A DNA stretch of 64,000 bases from Clostridia bacterium (GCA_017546205.1 JAFYXJ010000021.1:1-64000); one strand, 5' to 3'. Counted from the stretch's first letter, positions 27,182-36,536 are shown. Made by a program: numbers and translations. The notes: a model not told the origin generated them from the sequence alone.

Positions 27182-29794
27182 TTAACGGAATACCACATAG
27201 GCACCCCAGATACCGGACATAACAATCTTGGTGATGACTTTATCTCCGATTTCCATATCATTGATAGAACCACGGGTGATTTTTCTGTCCTCGGCATCAA
27301 CGATGAAGACTACACTACCGGGATCCAGACGCAGCGCTCTGGAATCATCGTCGTTGGGTCCGCAGTCAATCTTGATACGCAGGTTTGCAGGGTCGTTGTA
27401 TTCCACCACGCCCTGAAGAATCACCGGTCTTCCGTGCATGCTTCCCGGACAGTTGTAGACTACATCCTTGGTAAACTTGCGGTAAGGTTCTGCAATCTGA
27501 ACCACAAACCCTTTTTTGTCTACATAAAGGGTGGTAACGTCACCAAAGCTTAATTTATTCAGGATGGTATCATCTTCACAGAAATAGGTAACCTCATCAT
27601 ATTTTCCTGTTGCACTGGTGATGGTGCCTACAACCTCACCATTGGGGCCCATTGCTTCACCAATGCTCTTGACTACAAAGAGTCCGCCGTTGTTGATGAA
27701 CATGCTGTAACCGCCGCCTTTATCGTTAACTACCAGCAAGTCGGCAAATCCAAACTCATCCACGCTGTAAGCGGAAACTGCATAATTGGAGTCGCCTGCC
27801 AAATCCGAGGTGGTAATCAATGCGTAGGATTCTTCCAAGCTCTTGTTATTGGCATCCACCATCCACATAACTGCGGTATCCTCAATATAAACATCGGAGT
27901 CAAAAGAACGGTTGTTGCCACGATATGCAATCTGTTTTCTCTCGCCGGTTGTTGAGGTTGTATCCACCGGCTGTTCTTTGACGTTGAACTTATCTTCCGT
28001 ACCATCGATATAGGTGATGGGCAAATCCAGACGGTTGATGATGCCTTTGTCATTGGTTGTATACGCAATCACCATGGTCTGATTGTTCTGACCGGCGCCA
28101 ATCTGGTTCAGCATATTGTCATCGGGACGATATCCTTTGTGGGTTGCTCCGTAAATGTCATTGAAGACAATTTTGTCTGCAAAGGTCAGCTCTTTCCACT
28201 CGCCTTCGGTGGTGAAGAGTTTGATATAGCAGTTCTTGTTAAAGGTTCCGTCAGAGCCGGTTGCCATCACGATACCATACTGCATACCCTCGCTTTTTTC
28301 TGTTGCGTAGACAATCTCACCCTCACTATCCAGATAGAAGGTATAAACACTACCGGGTTTTAAGGCCTTTGCCTTGGGATCAGCGTTTGCGATTGCCTGT
28401 TCAAAAACCTCTGCCAAAGTATATTCCACACCGCCAATCACCACATAGGTATCATCCTTGGTGTGGATGCTTTCTACGGTTCCGGAAATTTTGGTATCAG
28501 AATAATACGCTGTGACTACGTTCCGGCCATCCACAACAGATTGTGCAATCTTCAGTACGCCGCCGCTTACCAGCGCATCCAATTCCAATTGGTTGCCGTC
28601 TGCATCCAGAATCCGGATAACGCTGTCTTGCTCTTCTTTCACATTCAGGGTTTGATTGTTGGTATCAAAGGTGTACAGATTGTCAATGGTTTCTCCCATC
28701 ATGGAGATACGATTGATAATCATGGTCTTGAAGTCCGTAATGATTGCCACCTCATACCGCTTGTCACCGCCGTTGTCAATCAGGCGAATGGTTCCGTCGG
28801 CAATTTCAAAATCTGTCTTGGTGTAACCTTTCAAAGGCTGACCATTTCTCATCACTGCAAGACTGCTTGCCAGGGTTACCTTTTTGTCATTATCATTCTT
28901 GTCGATGTATTCAATGGATTCTATCTTGTTGCCTGTCACATTTACATTGAGAAGATCGTCCGCATGAATGGTGATTTCCTCATTCAATCGAGGAAGCACA
29001 TAAAGCACGGTATCCAGACCTTCTTTATTGTCCTTGACATAGGCTTCTGCATTCATACCGATAAGGTTAGAAAAATCTTTTTCGGTATGATAAAGATAAC
29101 CATCAATGATAATCTGATCTTCTGCCACGCTGAGATTGGATCTCAATGCTGCTGTTTCCGTTGCATCGACCGTTCCTTCTACTTTATAGATGTGACGATA
29201 TTCGTAAAGAAAGGTTTTATCAGAGGTGTTTCCGTATACAATTCCTTCATCTGAGATGCTGATAATCTCTACCGTAGGACAGTTGATGGCATTGTAAAGA
29301 AGATTGATTGCATCATACTCCTTAAACCGTTCACCTGCCGATGCCGAAATACCGTCAGCAAGTCCCAGACGATTGGCAATGGAGATATATCCAGAGGGAT
29401 AACCTCCACCTCTCTGTGCATGAAGTTCATATCCCAAAAGTCGTACCAACATGGTCATTGCCTCATCATAGTAGAGAGGTTTGTTCAAATCTGTCTGTCC
29501 TGCATGAATCAAACCTGCATCTTCCGCCTGTTTGATTGCATCCTCATTATAAATCTCGGTATAGTTGCTGCCCTCATCCAAAAGGTTGCACAGAAAGTTG
29601 ATAAATGCACTCTTACTCATGTTTCTGAATGCACTCCAATTTCCGTCCTCAGCCATATTGACTACACCGATTCCTTTCAGAACCATCGCCTTGCTTTCTA
29701 CTTCCTTATCCCATGTTGTCTCTGCGTAAGAAACACTGACAACTGACAAGGAAAGTATAAGAGCAAGAGTCAAACATAAAATTCGTCTCAACAC
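27182..29794 (-). CDS. Secreted SLH-like protein with beta-rich body (copy 1)
   Basis: Secreted 870-residue protein: signal peptide (1-24, ending SYA), then three degenerate S-layer-homology-like repeats (about 35-190). Recognisable pieces are FINFLCNLL, EDAGLIHAGQTD, EAMTMLVRLLGYE and ANRLGLADGISASAGERF. A large Asp/Gly-rich beta body follows (about 200-870) that I do not recognise. It contains segments such as DGYLYHTEKDFSNLIGMNAEAYVKD in short pieces and ends DMEIGDKVITKIVMSG. It is clearly paralogous to the protein at 54015, which occupies the same place in cassette 2. GTG at 29794 is the start, after AGGAGGGGG. It may anchor to the cell-wall polymer through the SLH-like part; the role of the body is unknown. 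Confidence 0.78.
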   Translation of the reverse strand: MLRRILCLTLALILSLSVVSVSYAETTWDKEVESKAMVLKGIGVVNMAEDGNWSAFRNMSKSAFINFLCNLLDEGSNYTEIYNEDAIKQAEDAGLIHAGQTDLNKPLYYDEAMTMLVRLLGYELHAQRGGGYPSGYISIANRLGLADGISASAGERFKEYDAINLLYNAINCPTVEIISISDEGIVYGNTSDKTFLYEYRHIYKVEGTVDATETAALRSNLSVAEDQIIIDGYLYHTEKDFSNLIGMNAEAYVKDNKEGLDTVLYVLPRLNEEITIHADDLLNVNVTGNKIESIEYIDKNDNDKKVTLASSLAVMRNGQPLKGYTKTDFEIADGTIRLIDNGGDKRYEVAIITDFKTMIINRISMMGETIDNLYTFDTNNQTLNVKEEQDSVIRILDADGNQLELDALVSGGVLKIAQSVVDGRNVVTAYYSDTKISGTVESIHTKDDTYVVIGGVEYTLAEVFEQAIANADPKAKALKPGSVYTFYLDSEGEIVYATEKSEGMQYGIVMATGSDGTFNKNCYIKLFTTEGEWKELTFADKIVFNDIYGATHKGYRPDDNMLNQIGAGQNNQTMVIAYTTNDKGIINRLDLPITYIDGTEDKFNVKEQPVDTTSTTGERKQIAYRGNNRSFDSDVYIEDTAVMWMVDANNKSLEESYALITTSDLAGDSNYAVSAYSVDEFGFADLLVVNDKGGGYSMFINNGGLFVVKSIGEAMGPNGEVVGTITSATGKYDEVTYFCEDDTILNKLSFGDVTTLYVDKKGFVVQIAEPYRKFTKDVVYNCPGSMHGRPVILQGVVEYNDPANLRIKIDCGPNDDDSRALRLDPGSVVFIVDAEDRKITRGSINDMEIGDKVITKIVMSGIWGAYVVFR

Positions 29795-29806
29795 GTTACC
29801 CCCTCC

Positions 29807-31510
29807 TTACTGAATCGTCTCGTAAATGATTTTTGCTGCCTCGGCACGGGTTGCAATTCCCATGGGGTCAAAGGTGCTTTCGCCCTTGCCGCTTAAAATC
29901 TTTGCTTCAAACAATGCCTTGACTGCATCTTTTGCGTAGTCCTTGATGGCATCGCTGTCTGCAAACTCGGTGTAAGCACGGAAGGTATCCAGAGAAATAT
30001 TGGTTGCCTCCATAGCTCTCTTCACCATAACCGCCATATCCTGACGGGAAATCTGCTGACCTACGCCAAATATATTATCGCCAACACCATTGACGATGCC
30101 TGCTTCAACCGCTGCGCCAATGTAGGGCAGATACCATGCATTCTCTTCCATATCTGCAAAATCTGCGCTCTTGCCGTCGGTGTTGATACCGCATGCAACC
30201 ACCAGCATCTTCGCAAACTCTTCACGCGTTACCGCTCTGTCCGGTTCAAAGTTGCCGGCGTCGGTTCCGCTGACGATACCTTTGTTCTTCAAATATTTCA
30301 CACTTGCTGCTGCCCAGTGGGTGCTTGCCAGATCGCCAAAAATCTTGGAAGTGCCAACGTTGTTTTCATAAGTGCCGGAGCCGGTTGCTCCTCCAACAGA
30401 ACCGCTGTCTACCGGAACACGATTGTTTCCACCACCGATTGCGGCACCGCCGCCACCGCCACCGCCGCCATTACCGCCGGCACCGGTGCTTCCTACCGCC
30501 TGATTGTATGCAGAACTCAGCAGACTTGCTAATTGCTCCGGAGTTGTAAGTATACCTTGGTCAATTTGTTCCACCATGTAACTGTATGCCTTGTTTTGCA
30601 AGGATGGATTCAAATTGGTTACAGCAGAGATTGTTTCCTGATTCAGACTTGTCATGGTTGCAAATGTTGCAAGTTTTTCTCCCATATCATCAACCCTCGC
30701 GTTGTTGATATCCGTCAAACCATACGCAACCGCAAAGTCGGTCTCATATGCTAAAATGTCTGTGTATGTACTTTTCATCAAAGAAACTGCCTGATTGAGC
30801 AATCCTGCATTGGGAGTTGCCTCTCCATAAGTCAGTCTGGAAATATTGATACCTTCCGTTTTTGCGCCGCTGTTATAAACCGCAGTTGCAAAGGCTTTTA
30901 CAAAAGTTGGCGGCAAGGTCTCTGCCGTCAATCCGGTAAGTCCGTTTGCATACAGAATATTCAATGCATCATTCTGCACCGCAATATCTTTACCGGTAAA
31001 CAAGGTGTAATCAAGTCCGATACTAAACACCTCTCCGGCGTTGGCAGGTGCATGAATGATATCATCCAACGCATCATAGGCAAGGGTAGGATCGCTGACG
31101 CCCTGTGCTGCAGTTTTCAATGCGCCGATAAAGGCATTCACATCAGCCGTATTTGCATACTCTACAGTTTTGGTTACCTTATCACCGTTAAGGTTCTGCA
31201 AGCTTATCTCGTAAGTACCGGATCCTGAAATTCCCCGTTTGTTGTCCGGAATGGTCAGACTGAAAAGGAACGTCTCTCCTCCTTTGGACACCTTTTGGGT
31301 CATGGAATAGAGCGCCTCATTGTGGTCTGCCACACCTTGACGAATCACAGTCAGCATCAACTCCGTCTCATTTGCAAGGCCATTGGACGCCTCTACATAC
31401 ACCCGTGTACCGTCAGCGTAAATATCATCAATAGTAACCGGTTGCGCTCCGTAAACGTTGGTTCCCAACATCATGGCAACCGCCAAGGCAGTTGTTAATA
31501 CTTTTTTCAT
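29807..31510 (-). CDS. SLH-domain cell-surface protein (copy 1)
   Basis: Secreted 567-residue protein: signal peptide (1-21), a beta-sandwich-like segment (about 22-120, SGTYEIS), a mostly helical region (about 125-340), a glycine-rich linker (about 343-375), then three canonical S-layer homology repeats (about 385-567). These contain HWAAASVKYLKNKGIVSG, FEPDRAVTREEFAKML, FGVGQQISRQDMAVMV and FDPMGIATRAEAAKII. SLH triplets bind pyruvylated secondary cell-wall polymer, so this is the anchor of the cassette. The N-terminal two thirds may display or recruit partners, but no cohesin or dockerin fold is evident. It is the first cassette gene, 14 bases after the DapA-like gene. ATG at 31510 follows GAGGAGG. 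Confidence 0.9.
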   Translation of the reverse strand: MKKVLTTALAVAMMLGTNVYGAQPVTIDDIYADGTRVYVEASNGLANETELMLTVIRQGVADHNEALYSMTQKVSKGGETFLFSLTIPDNKRGISGSGTYEISLQNLNGDKVTKTVEYANTADVNAFIGALKTAAQGVSDPTLAYDALDDIIHAPANAGEVFSIGLDYTLFTGKDIAVQNDALNILYANGLTGLTAETLPPTFVKAFATAVYNSGAKTEGINISRLTYGEATPNAGLLNQAVSLMKSTYTDILAYETDFAVAYGLTDINNARVDDMGEKLATFATMTSLNQETISAVTNLNPSLQNKAYSYMVEQIDQGILTTPEQLASLLSSAYNQAVGSTGAGGNGGGGGGGGAAIGGGNNRVPVDSGSVGGATGSGTYENNVGTSKIFGDLASTHWAAASVKYLKNKGIVSGTDAGNFEPDRAVTREEFAKMLVVACGINTDGKSADFADMEENAWYLPYIGAAVEAGIVNGVGDNIFGVGQQISRQDMAVMVKRAMEATNISLDTFRAYTEFADSDAIKDYAKDAVKALFEAKILSGKGESTFDPMGIATRAEAAKIIYETIQ

Positions 31511-31524
31511 ACGTCTTCCTCCTC

Positions 31525-32439
31525 TTATATCCCAATCATCTTTGCAATGGCGGTATCCGTAACAACACCTTGCTCGATAATCATTTTTTCATATTTGGTA
31601 AAGCCTGCTTTGTCTCTGCTTCTTGCATCCAGTTCCATGGGAATCCCAATCAGATTCATGTGATATTTTGCCGTAACCGGATAGGTCATGGACTCCGAAA
31701 ACGCAGTGTATGCAAGATATCCCTGCAGGGCGTCTGCTTTTTCATGGTTGATGTTCTCGCACAGCCAAGTGTAAAGTTCCGGATGAATATTTGCCATCAC
31801 ACCGGAATATCCTGCTGCCCCCAATCGCAAGGAGTACAAAAGCGTCTGGGCATTGGCATTAAAAAGCATAATATCGGAATCGTTTAACAGTTCCAATCTT
31901 TCTTCCAGCATATCGGGATCACAACAAGTATCCTTAATAAATTGGAAACGACCTGTCTGCTTGCACCAGTTGAGAATCTTCGGCGTCAGCAAACGCTTAT
32001 AGGGAACCGGGCACTCATAAATACCAAAGGGAATATCACAATCCACTTGAGAAAGAACTTTCTCCGCATCAGCAATCCATGCATCATCGCCCTTTTGTTC
32101 TATATCGAACCGATTGGATACCAGAACGAATCCGTCAATTCCTGTTTTGGAAATTGCATTGATTTCTGCGATTTGTTCCTCAAGGGTGTCGCCACAATGA
32201 CCCGATGCAACCACATTGATTCTGCCCGCGGCAAATTCTACAACCTTGGACGCAAGTTCAATCCGCTCTTCCAAGGACAGGTACCACATCTCACTGGACT
32301 GACAAACCGCAAAGATACCTTTGCATCCTTTCTCTATGTACCAATTGACAATGTTTTTTACAGCATCATAGTCAATCTTTCCGTTTTTATCGTACGGAGT
32401 TATCATCACGGGATAGACTCCGGTATTAATTTTTTGCAT
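31525..32439 (-). CDS. DapA-family aldolase/lyase
   Basis: (beta/alpha)8 class I aldolase of the dihydrodipicolinate synthase / N-acetylneuraminate lyase family, 304 residues. The Schiff-base lysine is K169 (FQFIKDT) and the catalytic tyrosine Y141 (GIYECP), spaced 28 residues apart as in E. coli DapA (Y133/K161). The substrate loop is CQSSEMWYL in place of the GTTGE loop of DapA, so it is not the lysine-biosynthesis enzyme. A sialic-acid-like or 2-keto-3-deoxy sugar acid is plausible. ATG at 32439 is chosen over GTG at 32448 because the GTG lies inside the GAGGTG Shine-Dalgarno. It is the first gene of the operon and is divergent from the AraC regulator. Confidence 0.9.
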   Translation of the reverse strand: MQKINTGVYPVMITPYDKNGKIDYDAVKNIVNWYIEKGCKGIFAVCQSSEMWYLSLEERIELASKVVEFAAGRINVVASGHCGDTLEEQIAEINAISKTGIDGFVLVSNRFDIEQKGDDAWIADAEKVLSQVDCDIPFGIYECPVPYKRLLTPKILNWCKQTGRFQFIKDTCCDPDMLEERLELLNDSDIMLFNANAQTLLYSLRLGAAGYSGVMANIHPELYTWLCENINHEKADALQGYLAYTAFSESMTYPVTAKYHMNLIGIPMELDARSRDKAGFTKYEKMIIEQGVVTDTAIAKMIGI

Positions 32440-32459
32440 AATCTTCACCTCGTAACATT

Positions 32460-32488
32460 ATTGTAATTCTATCGTATGGAGAATACAA
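32460..32488 (-). promoter_or_regulatory. Promoter of the 32.4-12.8 kb operon
   Basis: On the minus strand TTGTAT, 17 bases, TACAAT. The implied leader is only about 14 bases before the ATG at 32439, just long enough for the Shine-Dalgarno, so the assignment is moderate. Confidence 0.5.
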
Positions 32489-32489
32489 T

Positions 32490-32524
32490 GTTTTTTCTTG
32501 ACAAAAAATTGTTGTTTTTTGACA
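32490..32524. promoter_or_regulatory. Paired direct repeats, candidate AraC-type operator
   Basis: TTTTTTCTTGACA and TTGTTTTTTGACA place two TTGACA cores at 32498-32503 and 32519-32524, exactly 21 bases (two helical turns) apart. They lie between the divergent promoters of the lyase operon and the AraC gene. AraC-family activators commonly bind such in-phase direct repeats just upstream of a -35 box. Confidence 0.45.
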
Positions 32525-32554
32525 TGCATTTTCTGAAATAACAAATATTTTCTA

Positions 32555-32583
32555 TTGCTTTTTTTAGGAAAGAATGATATACT
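32555..32583 (+). promoter_or_regulatory. Promoter of the AraC regulator gene
   Basis: TTGCTT at 32555-32560, 17 bases, TATACT at 32578-32583, 25 bases upstream of the ATG at 32609. Confidence 0.7.
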
Positions 32584-32608
32584 TTGGTTGAATGAGAGGT
32601 GGTTAATT

Positions 32609-33469
32609 ATGGATTTCGCTAACAGTTTTGATAATTACGATTTTATCAAATTGGGAGAGTTGAAAATTTCTTCCGATACCAAAATTGTGATTTTGTACGC
32701 CCGTTTTATGCACAACAGCGGTAAACCCTGGACGCTGGAAGCACATTCCCATCCTTTTTATGAGTTGCATTTCCCGCTAAACGGAAGTTGCAATCTTGTT
32801 CTGCAAAACTACAAAACATTGACCCTTTCCACACACAACCATATTTTGATTTACCCCAACACCAACCACAAGTTCACACATTTCAGTGATGACTTCTTCC
32901 GCCTTTCCATTGCTTTTGACATTCAGCGAAACGATGACATCCTGATTGAGTCAGACAAATATATATTGGAAACTTCTGATGAGATGATTGAGCAACAACT
33001 ATGCAGTATGTTGGATGAATATCATGTGAAACACCTTGGCTATAAAAATGTAGTCAATCTCTATATTCAGGCAGCGCTCATTGAGGTATTGCGTTCTTGT
33101 CCGGAAGTTATTCATGGAGACGGAGACCGCCCTGATACTGCCCAGAAAACGCTGAACACCACTTTGCAGTTTATCCGCAACAATATCTCTCTGAATATCA
33201 CCACCGAAGATGTTGCCAGACATGTCAACCTTAGTTCTCGTCAGTTGAACCGTATTTTTGAATCTAATATGAACATGACCATTTCGGAATTCATCCGAAA
33301 CGAACGGATTCTCAGAGTACGGGAACACTTGAAAAAAACCAACTTATCTCTCCATGAAATTGCGATTCTTACCGGTTTTAACGATGAATATATTCTTTGT
33401 AAAACATTTAAGAAAATAACTGGAATTACCCCCGGCAAATATCGGGCAAAATACAAAAAGAAAGGATAA
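32609..33469 (+). CDS. AraC-family transcriptional regulator
   Basis: One-component regulator of 286 residues. The N-terminal half is a cupin-like sensing domain (HSHPFYELHF near residue 45, NTNHKFTHF further on) of the type that binds sugars. The C-terminal about 100 residues hold two helix-turn-helix motifs (ITTEDVARHVNLSSRQLNRIF, split here as TTEDVARHVN and SSRQLNRIF; LSLHEIAILTGFNDEYILCKTFKK as SLHEIAILTGF) and the family end TGITPGKYR. ATG at 32609 follows GAGAGGTGG; the in-frame TTG at 32555 falls in the promoter. It is co-transcribed with the FGGY kinase four bases downstream and divergent from the 20-kb operon, which it probably activates in response to an imported sugar. Confidence 0.93.
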   Translation: MDFANSFDNYDFIKLGELKISSDTKIVILYARFMHNSGKPWTLEAHSHPFYELHFPLNGSCNLVLQNYKTLTLSTHNHILIYPNTNHKFTHFSDDFFRLSIAFDIQRNDDILIESDKYILETSDEMIEQQLCSMLDEYHVKHLGYKNVVNLYIQAALIEVLRSCPEVIHGDGDRPDTAQKTLNTTLQFIRNNISLNITTEDVARHVNLSSRQLNRIFESNMNMTISEFIRNERILRVREHLKKTNLSLHEIAILTGFNDEYILCKTFKKITGITPGKYRAKYKKKG

Positions 33470-33473
33470 AAAC

Positions 33474-35057
33474 ATGAAACACTTAATCGACGAAGGAAAC
33501 ATTTTTATCGGCATAGAATTCGGTTCTACCCGAATTAAAGGCGTACTCTGCGACCAATGGGGCACTGTCCTTGCAACAGGCGGATTCAACTGGGAAAATA
33601 GATTGGAAAACGGGATCTGGACTTACGGTTCCGACCAGATTTTTGAAGGTTTACAATCTTGCTACGCAGACTTGCTCCGTAACGTCAAAGAACGCTACGG
33701 AACTGTAATCAAAAAGGCAAAGGGCATCGGCATCAGCGGTATGATGCACGGCTACATCGCCTTGGATAAAGAAAAACAGGTGTTGGCACCCTTTCGAACA
33801 TGGCGAAATAACATCACCCAGAAAGAGGCTTCGAAACTGACACAGTTGTTTCAGTATAATATTCCCCAGCGCTGGAGTGTAGCCCATCTGTATCAGGCAG
33901 TTCTGAATCAGGAAAGCCACTTAAAACAGGTAGACTATGTCACAACCCTTGCCGGATACATACACTATCTTCTCACCGGCGAAAAGGTCATGGGTATCGG
34001 CGAAGCATCCGGCATGTTCCCCATTGATCCTAAGGCCAAAGCATTCCAGCAGCAAATGATAGAACAGTTTGACACTCTGATGGCAGGGCATGATTGTGAC
34101 CTGAAATGTGCGGATATATTCCCAAAGGTTTTGTGTGCCGGAGAACCCGCTGGATTCCTGACACAGGAAGGTGCATCCCTTCTTGATACGTCCGGAAATC
34201 TGGAGGCCGGTATCCCCCTCTGCCCACCGGAAGGGGATGCAGGAACCGGTATGGTTGCCACCAACAGTGTAAGAGCAAAAACCGGTAATATTTCTGCCGG
34301 AACCTCTGCATTTGCCATGTTGGTTCTGGAAAAAGAACTTTCTGCACTCCACGAGGAAATTGATATTGTGGCAACTCCCAACGGCAACCTGACCGCTATG
34401 GCACATTCCAACAACTGTACCACCGAAATCAATGCATGGGTTTCACTCTTTGGCGAAGTTCTCTCTGCTTTCGGGCATGAAACCGATACCGGAACGCTGT
34501 ATGAAACCTTATTCCAAAAAGCAGAACAAGGTGATTTTGACTGCGGCGATCTCCTGGCTTACGGCTTCCATTCCGGCGAGCATTTGATGAACCTTTCCAA
34601 AGGATGTCCCATGTTGCTTCACGCACCGGATGCGTCATTCAACTTGGCAAACCTGATGAGAGTGCAGATTTACACTGCTTTCGGTGCATTGAAAACCGGT
34701 TTGGATATCTTAAAAAATGAAGAGCATGTAACCGCAGAAGTGATCACCGGACACGGCGGCATCTTCAAAACCAAAGGTGTGGCGCAAAAGATTCTGGCAT
34801 CTGCCATCAACACCCCCGTTGCAGTCAATGAAACCGCCGGAGAGGGCGGTGCCTGGGGCATTGCGGTACTTGCCGCTTACTTGGAAAAGGCAAAGGAAAA
34901 TCTATCTCTTGAAGATTATCTGGACGATCTGATGGCAAAGAATTCCAAAGTTGATGTAATTGCTCCTGATGCTGAAATTTCGAAAGGCTTTGATGCATTT
35001 ATGGAAAACTACCGCAAATTCCTTTCTGCTGAGCGGGAATGTGTATCCCAGATGTAA
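33474..35057 (+). CDS. FGGY-family carbohydrate kinase
   Basis: Sugar kinase of the FGGY/actin fold, 527 residues. The N-terminal loop reads GIEFGSTRIKG, with Glu in place of the usual Asp of DxGTT. The substrate-side motif is GISGMMHGY followed by RTWRNN. GNISAGTSAFAM is the phosphate-2 loop, and VITGHGGIFKTKGV with NETAGEGGAWG is the adenosine region. Such Glu-containing members form their own branch, and I cannot name the substrate. With L-fucose isomerase in the divergent operon, L-fuculose is a reasonable candidate, L-ribulose or D-xylulose alternatives. It starts four bases after the AraC stop (AAAGGA site) and ends at a terminator. Confidence 0.9.
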   Translation: MKHLIDEGNIFIGIEFGSTRIKGVLCDQWGTVLATGGFNWENRLENGIWTYGSDQIFEGLQSCYADLLRNVKERYGTVIKKAKGIGISGMMHGYIALDKEKQVLAPFRTWRNNITQKEASKLTQLFQYNIPQRWSVAHLYQAVLNQESHLKQVDYVTTLAGYIHYLLTGEKVMGIGEASGMFPIDPKAKAFQQQMIEQFDTLMAGHDCDLKCADIFPKVLCAGEPAGFLTQEGASLLDTSGNLEAGIPLCPPEGDAGTGMVATNSVRAKTGNISAGTSAFAMLVLEKELSALHEEIDIVATPNGNLTAMAHSNNCTTEINAWVSLFGEVLSAFGHETDTGTLYETLFQKAEQGDFDCGDLLAYGFHSGEHLMNLSKGCPMLLHAPDASFNLANLMRVQIYTAFGALKTGLDILKNEEHVTAEVITGHGGIFKTKGVAQKILASAINTPVAVNETAGEGGAWGIAVLAAYLEKAKENLSLEDYLDDLMAKNSKVDVIAPDAEISKGFDAFMENYRKFLSAERECVSQM

Positions 35058-35066
35058 ACAAAAAAA

Positions 35067-35098
35067 TCCCAAGTGCATAAGCACTTGGGATTTTTTTT
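35067..35098. terminator. Bidirectional terminator
   Basis: TCCCAAGTGC / GCACTTGGGA with an ATAA loop, flanked by A6 and T8. It serves the kinase (plus) and the lipoprotein at 35103 (minus), the last gene of the right-hand cluster. Confidence 0.92.
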
Positions 35099-35102
35099 AT
35101 TC

Positions 35103-36506
35103 TTACAGATTCATGTTATCTAAGTAGTTTACCTGGAAGTCATTGTTTGCTTTTTCAAGCAGTGCAACGACGTCTGCATCTTTGTTAGACAGTACTTCCT
35201 GTAGACAACCGTCTAAGATTGCATACAGTTCCTGACAACTAACCGGTTCCTCTGCCTGAATCTCAAAAGGACAGTTCATTACGCATTCATTGTAAAGTCT
35301 TACATGGTTGATATTGGAATTCGTATTATCTTCAACCAGTTTTCTATACCAGTTCAATGCTTCGGATTCTTCACTCCAGGGACTCATTGCCTGAATACCT
35401 ACATGCTGATTGTCGCTCAGATTTTTTGTAATTCTGTCTTCCATATTCTTCTTGTATTCATCGGTCAAATCAGAAGTATATGCGGTCTCAATCCAGCGGA
35501 TTGCAGCATCAATCTGGTCATCGGTAGACCCTGCTTTCACTGCCTGAACATCACCGCCCAGCAAGGTTACATGACGCTTGGGACCTGCAGGAATTGCCAT
35601 CATACCAACCTGGTCGGGTGTCATACCGAATTTTACAACCTTACCCGGATAGTCACCTGCGGTCACTGTCATGCCTGCAGCACCAACACCATAGGTTTTG
35701 TACCATTCATTCGAATCAATCAATGTGTTGGTGGGCAGAACGTCATACTTCCATTTAAGGTCTTTATAGAATTGCAATGCCTCAGCAGCCTCCGGTGTAT
35801 TGAAGGTTGCCTTCCATTTGCCATCAGCATCTTTTTCCATAAAGTCAACACCAAAGGACCATGCGATAGAGGTGAAAATCCATCCACCGCTTCTGTTTGC
35901 CGTAGGCAGTACCAGACCTGCTTTGCCGGTTTTCTCTTTGATGGTAACTGCCATCTCTACCATTTCATTCCAGTCTTTGGGTTGTTTGGGAGTACCGTCT
36001 GCTTCCAGAAGACCAGCTTTTTCAAACAATTCTGCATTGAATGCAATACCCAGAATATAACTATTGGTGGGGAATGCCAGAATCTTGTCTCCGTCAGATA
36101 CCATTTCCAGAATATTGGGGTTCAGTTTTCCGTCATAACCACGCTTTTTCATAATTTTTGCAAGGTCAGCGGAGTACTCGGAACTGATAATCTCCGGCAC
36201 TTCGGTAAATGCGGTGTTGAAAATAGTGGGCAGTTGTCCGCCGGCCGCCTTTGCATAGAAGGTCTTTCTGTCAAATCCCCAGGTATCCGGTTCAATCACA
36301 ACATCAGGGTTTGCTTCTTCAAAACGAGCTTTTCTTGCTTCGATATCGGTCAATGCTTTACTTTCTTTCGTCGGCCAACTACCAACAGAAATCACAGTCT
36401 GACCGTTCTCATTCTTGTCGCTGCCGCCTGCACCGCAACCTGCAAACAAACTTGCAGACAATGCCAGAACAGCAATCAACGCCACTACTTTTACCATTTT
36501 TTTCAT
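35103..36506 (-). CDS. ABC-transporter sugar-binding lipoprotein (copy 2)
   Basis: Family 1 extracellular solute-binding lipoprotein, 467 residues, lipobox FAGC with Cys24. It closely parallels the protein at 14662 from end to end: VISVGSWPTKE, DRKTFYAKAAGGQLP, LFEKAGLLEADGTPK, DADGKWKATFNTPEA, and a C-terminal DCLQEV-type helix with NKDADVVALLEKA. Differences cluster in segments that line the ligand cleft in this family, such as AFPTNSYILGIAF versus ALPKVVDVMGLAY, suggesting a related but different oligosaccharide. It is the last gene of the right-hand cluster, 30 bases after GH38, and is followed by a strong terminator. As with copy 1, no membrane permease or ATPase gene is in the window. 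Confidence 0.93.
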   Translation of the reverse strand: MKKMVKVVALIAVLALSASLFAGCGAGGSDKNENGQTVISVGSWPTKESKALTDIEARKARFEEANPDVVIEPDTWGFDRKTFYAKAAGGQLPTIFNTAFTEVPEIISSEYSADLAKIMKKRGYDGKLNPNILEMVSDGDKILAFPTNSYILGIAFNAELFEKAGLLEADGTPKQPKDWNEMVEMAVTIKEKTGKAGLVLPTANRSGGWIFTSIAWSFGVDFMEKDADGKWKATFNTPEAAEALQFYKDLKWKYDVLPTNTLIDSNEWYKTYGVGAAGMTVTAGDYPGKVVKFGMTPDQVGMMAIPAGPKRHVTLLGGDVQAVKAGSTDDQIDAAIRWIETAYTSDLTDEYKKNMEDRITKNLSDNQHVGIQAMSPWSEESEALNWYRKLVEDNTNSNINHVRLYNECVMNCPFEIQAEEPVSCQELYAILDGCLQEVLSNKDADVVALLEKANNDFQVNYLDNMNL

Positions 36507-36536
36507 TTTTCTACTCTCCTTTAAATTTGTTTATAT

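Noticed and set aside
30420..30485. CCG/CCA triplet-like repeats, also near 57205-57250
   Set aside because: These encode the glycine-rich linkers before the SLH repeats in both SLH proteins; they lie in frame and have a clear protein explanation.
31525..32439. Calling the lyase dapA (lysine biosynthesis)
   Set aside because: The GTTGE substrate loop of DapA is replaced, and the gene heads a glycan operon rather than a lysine operon.
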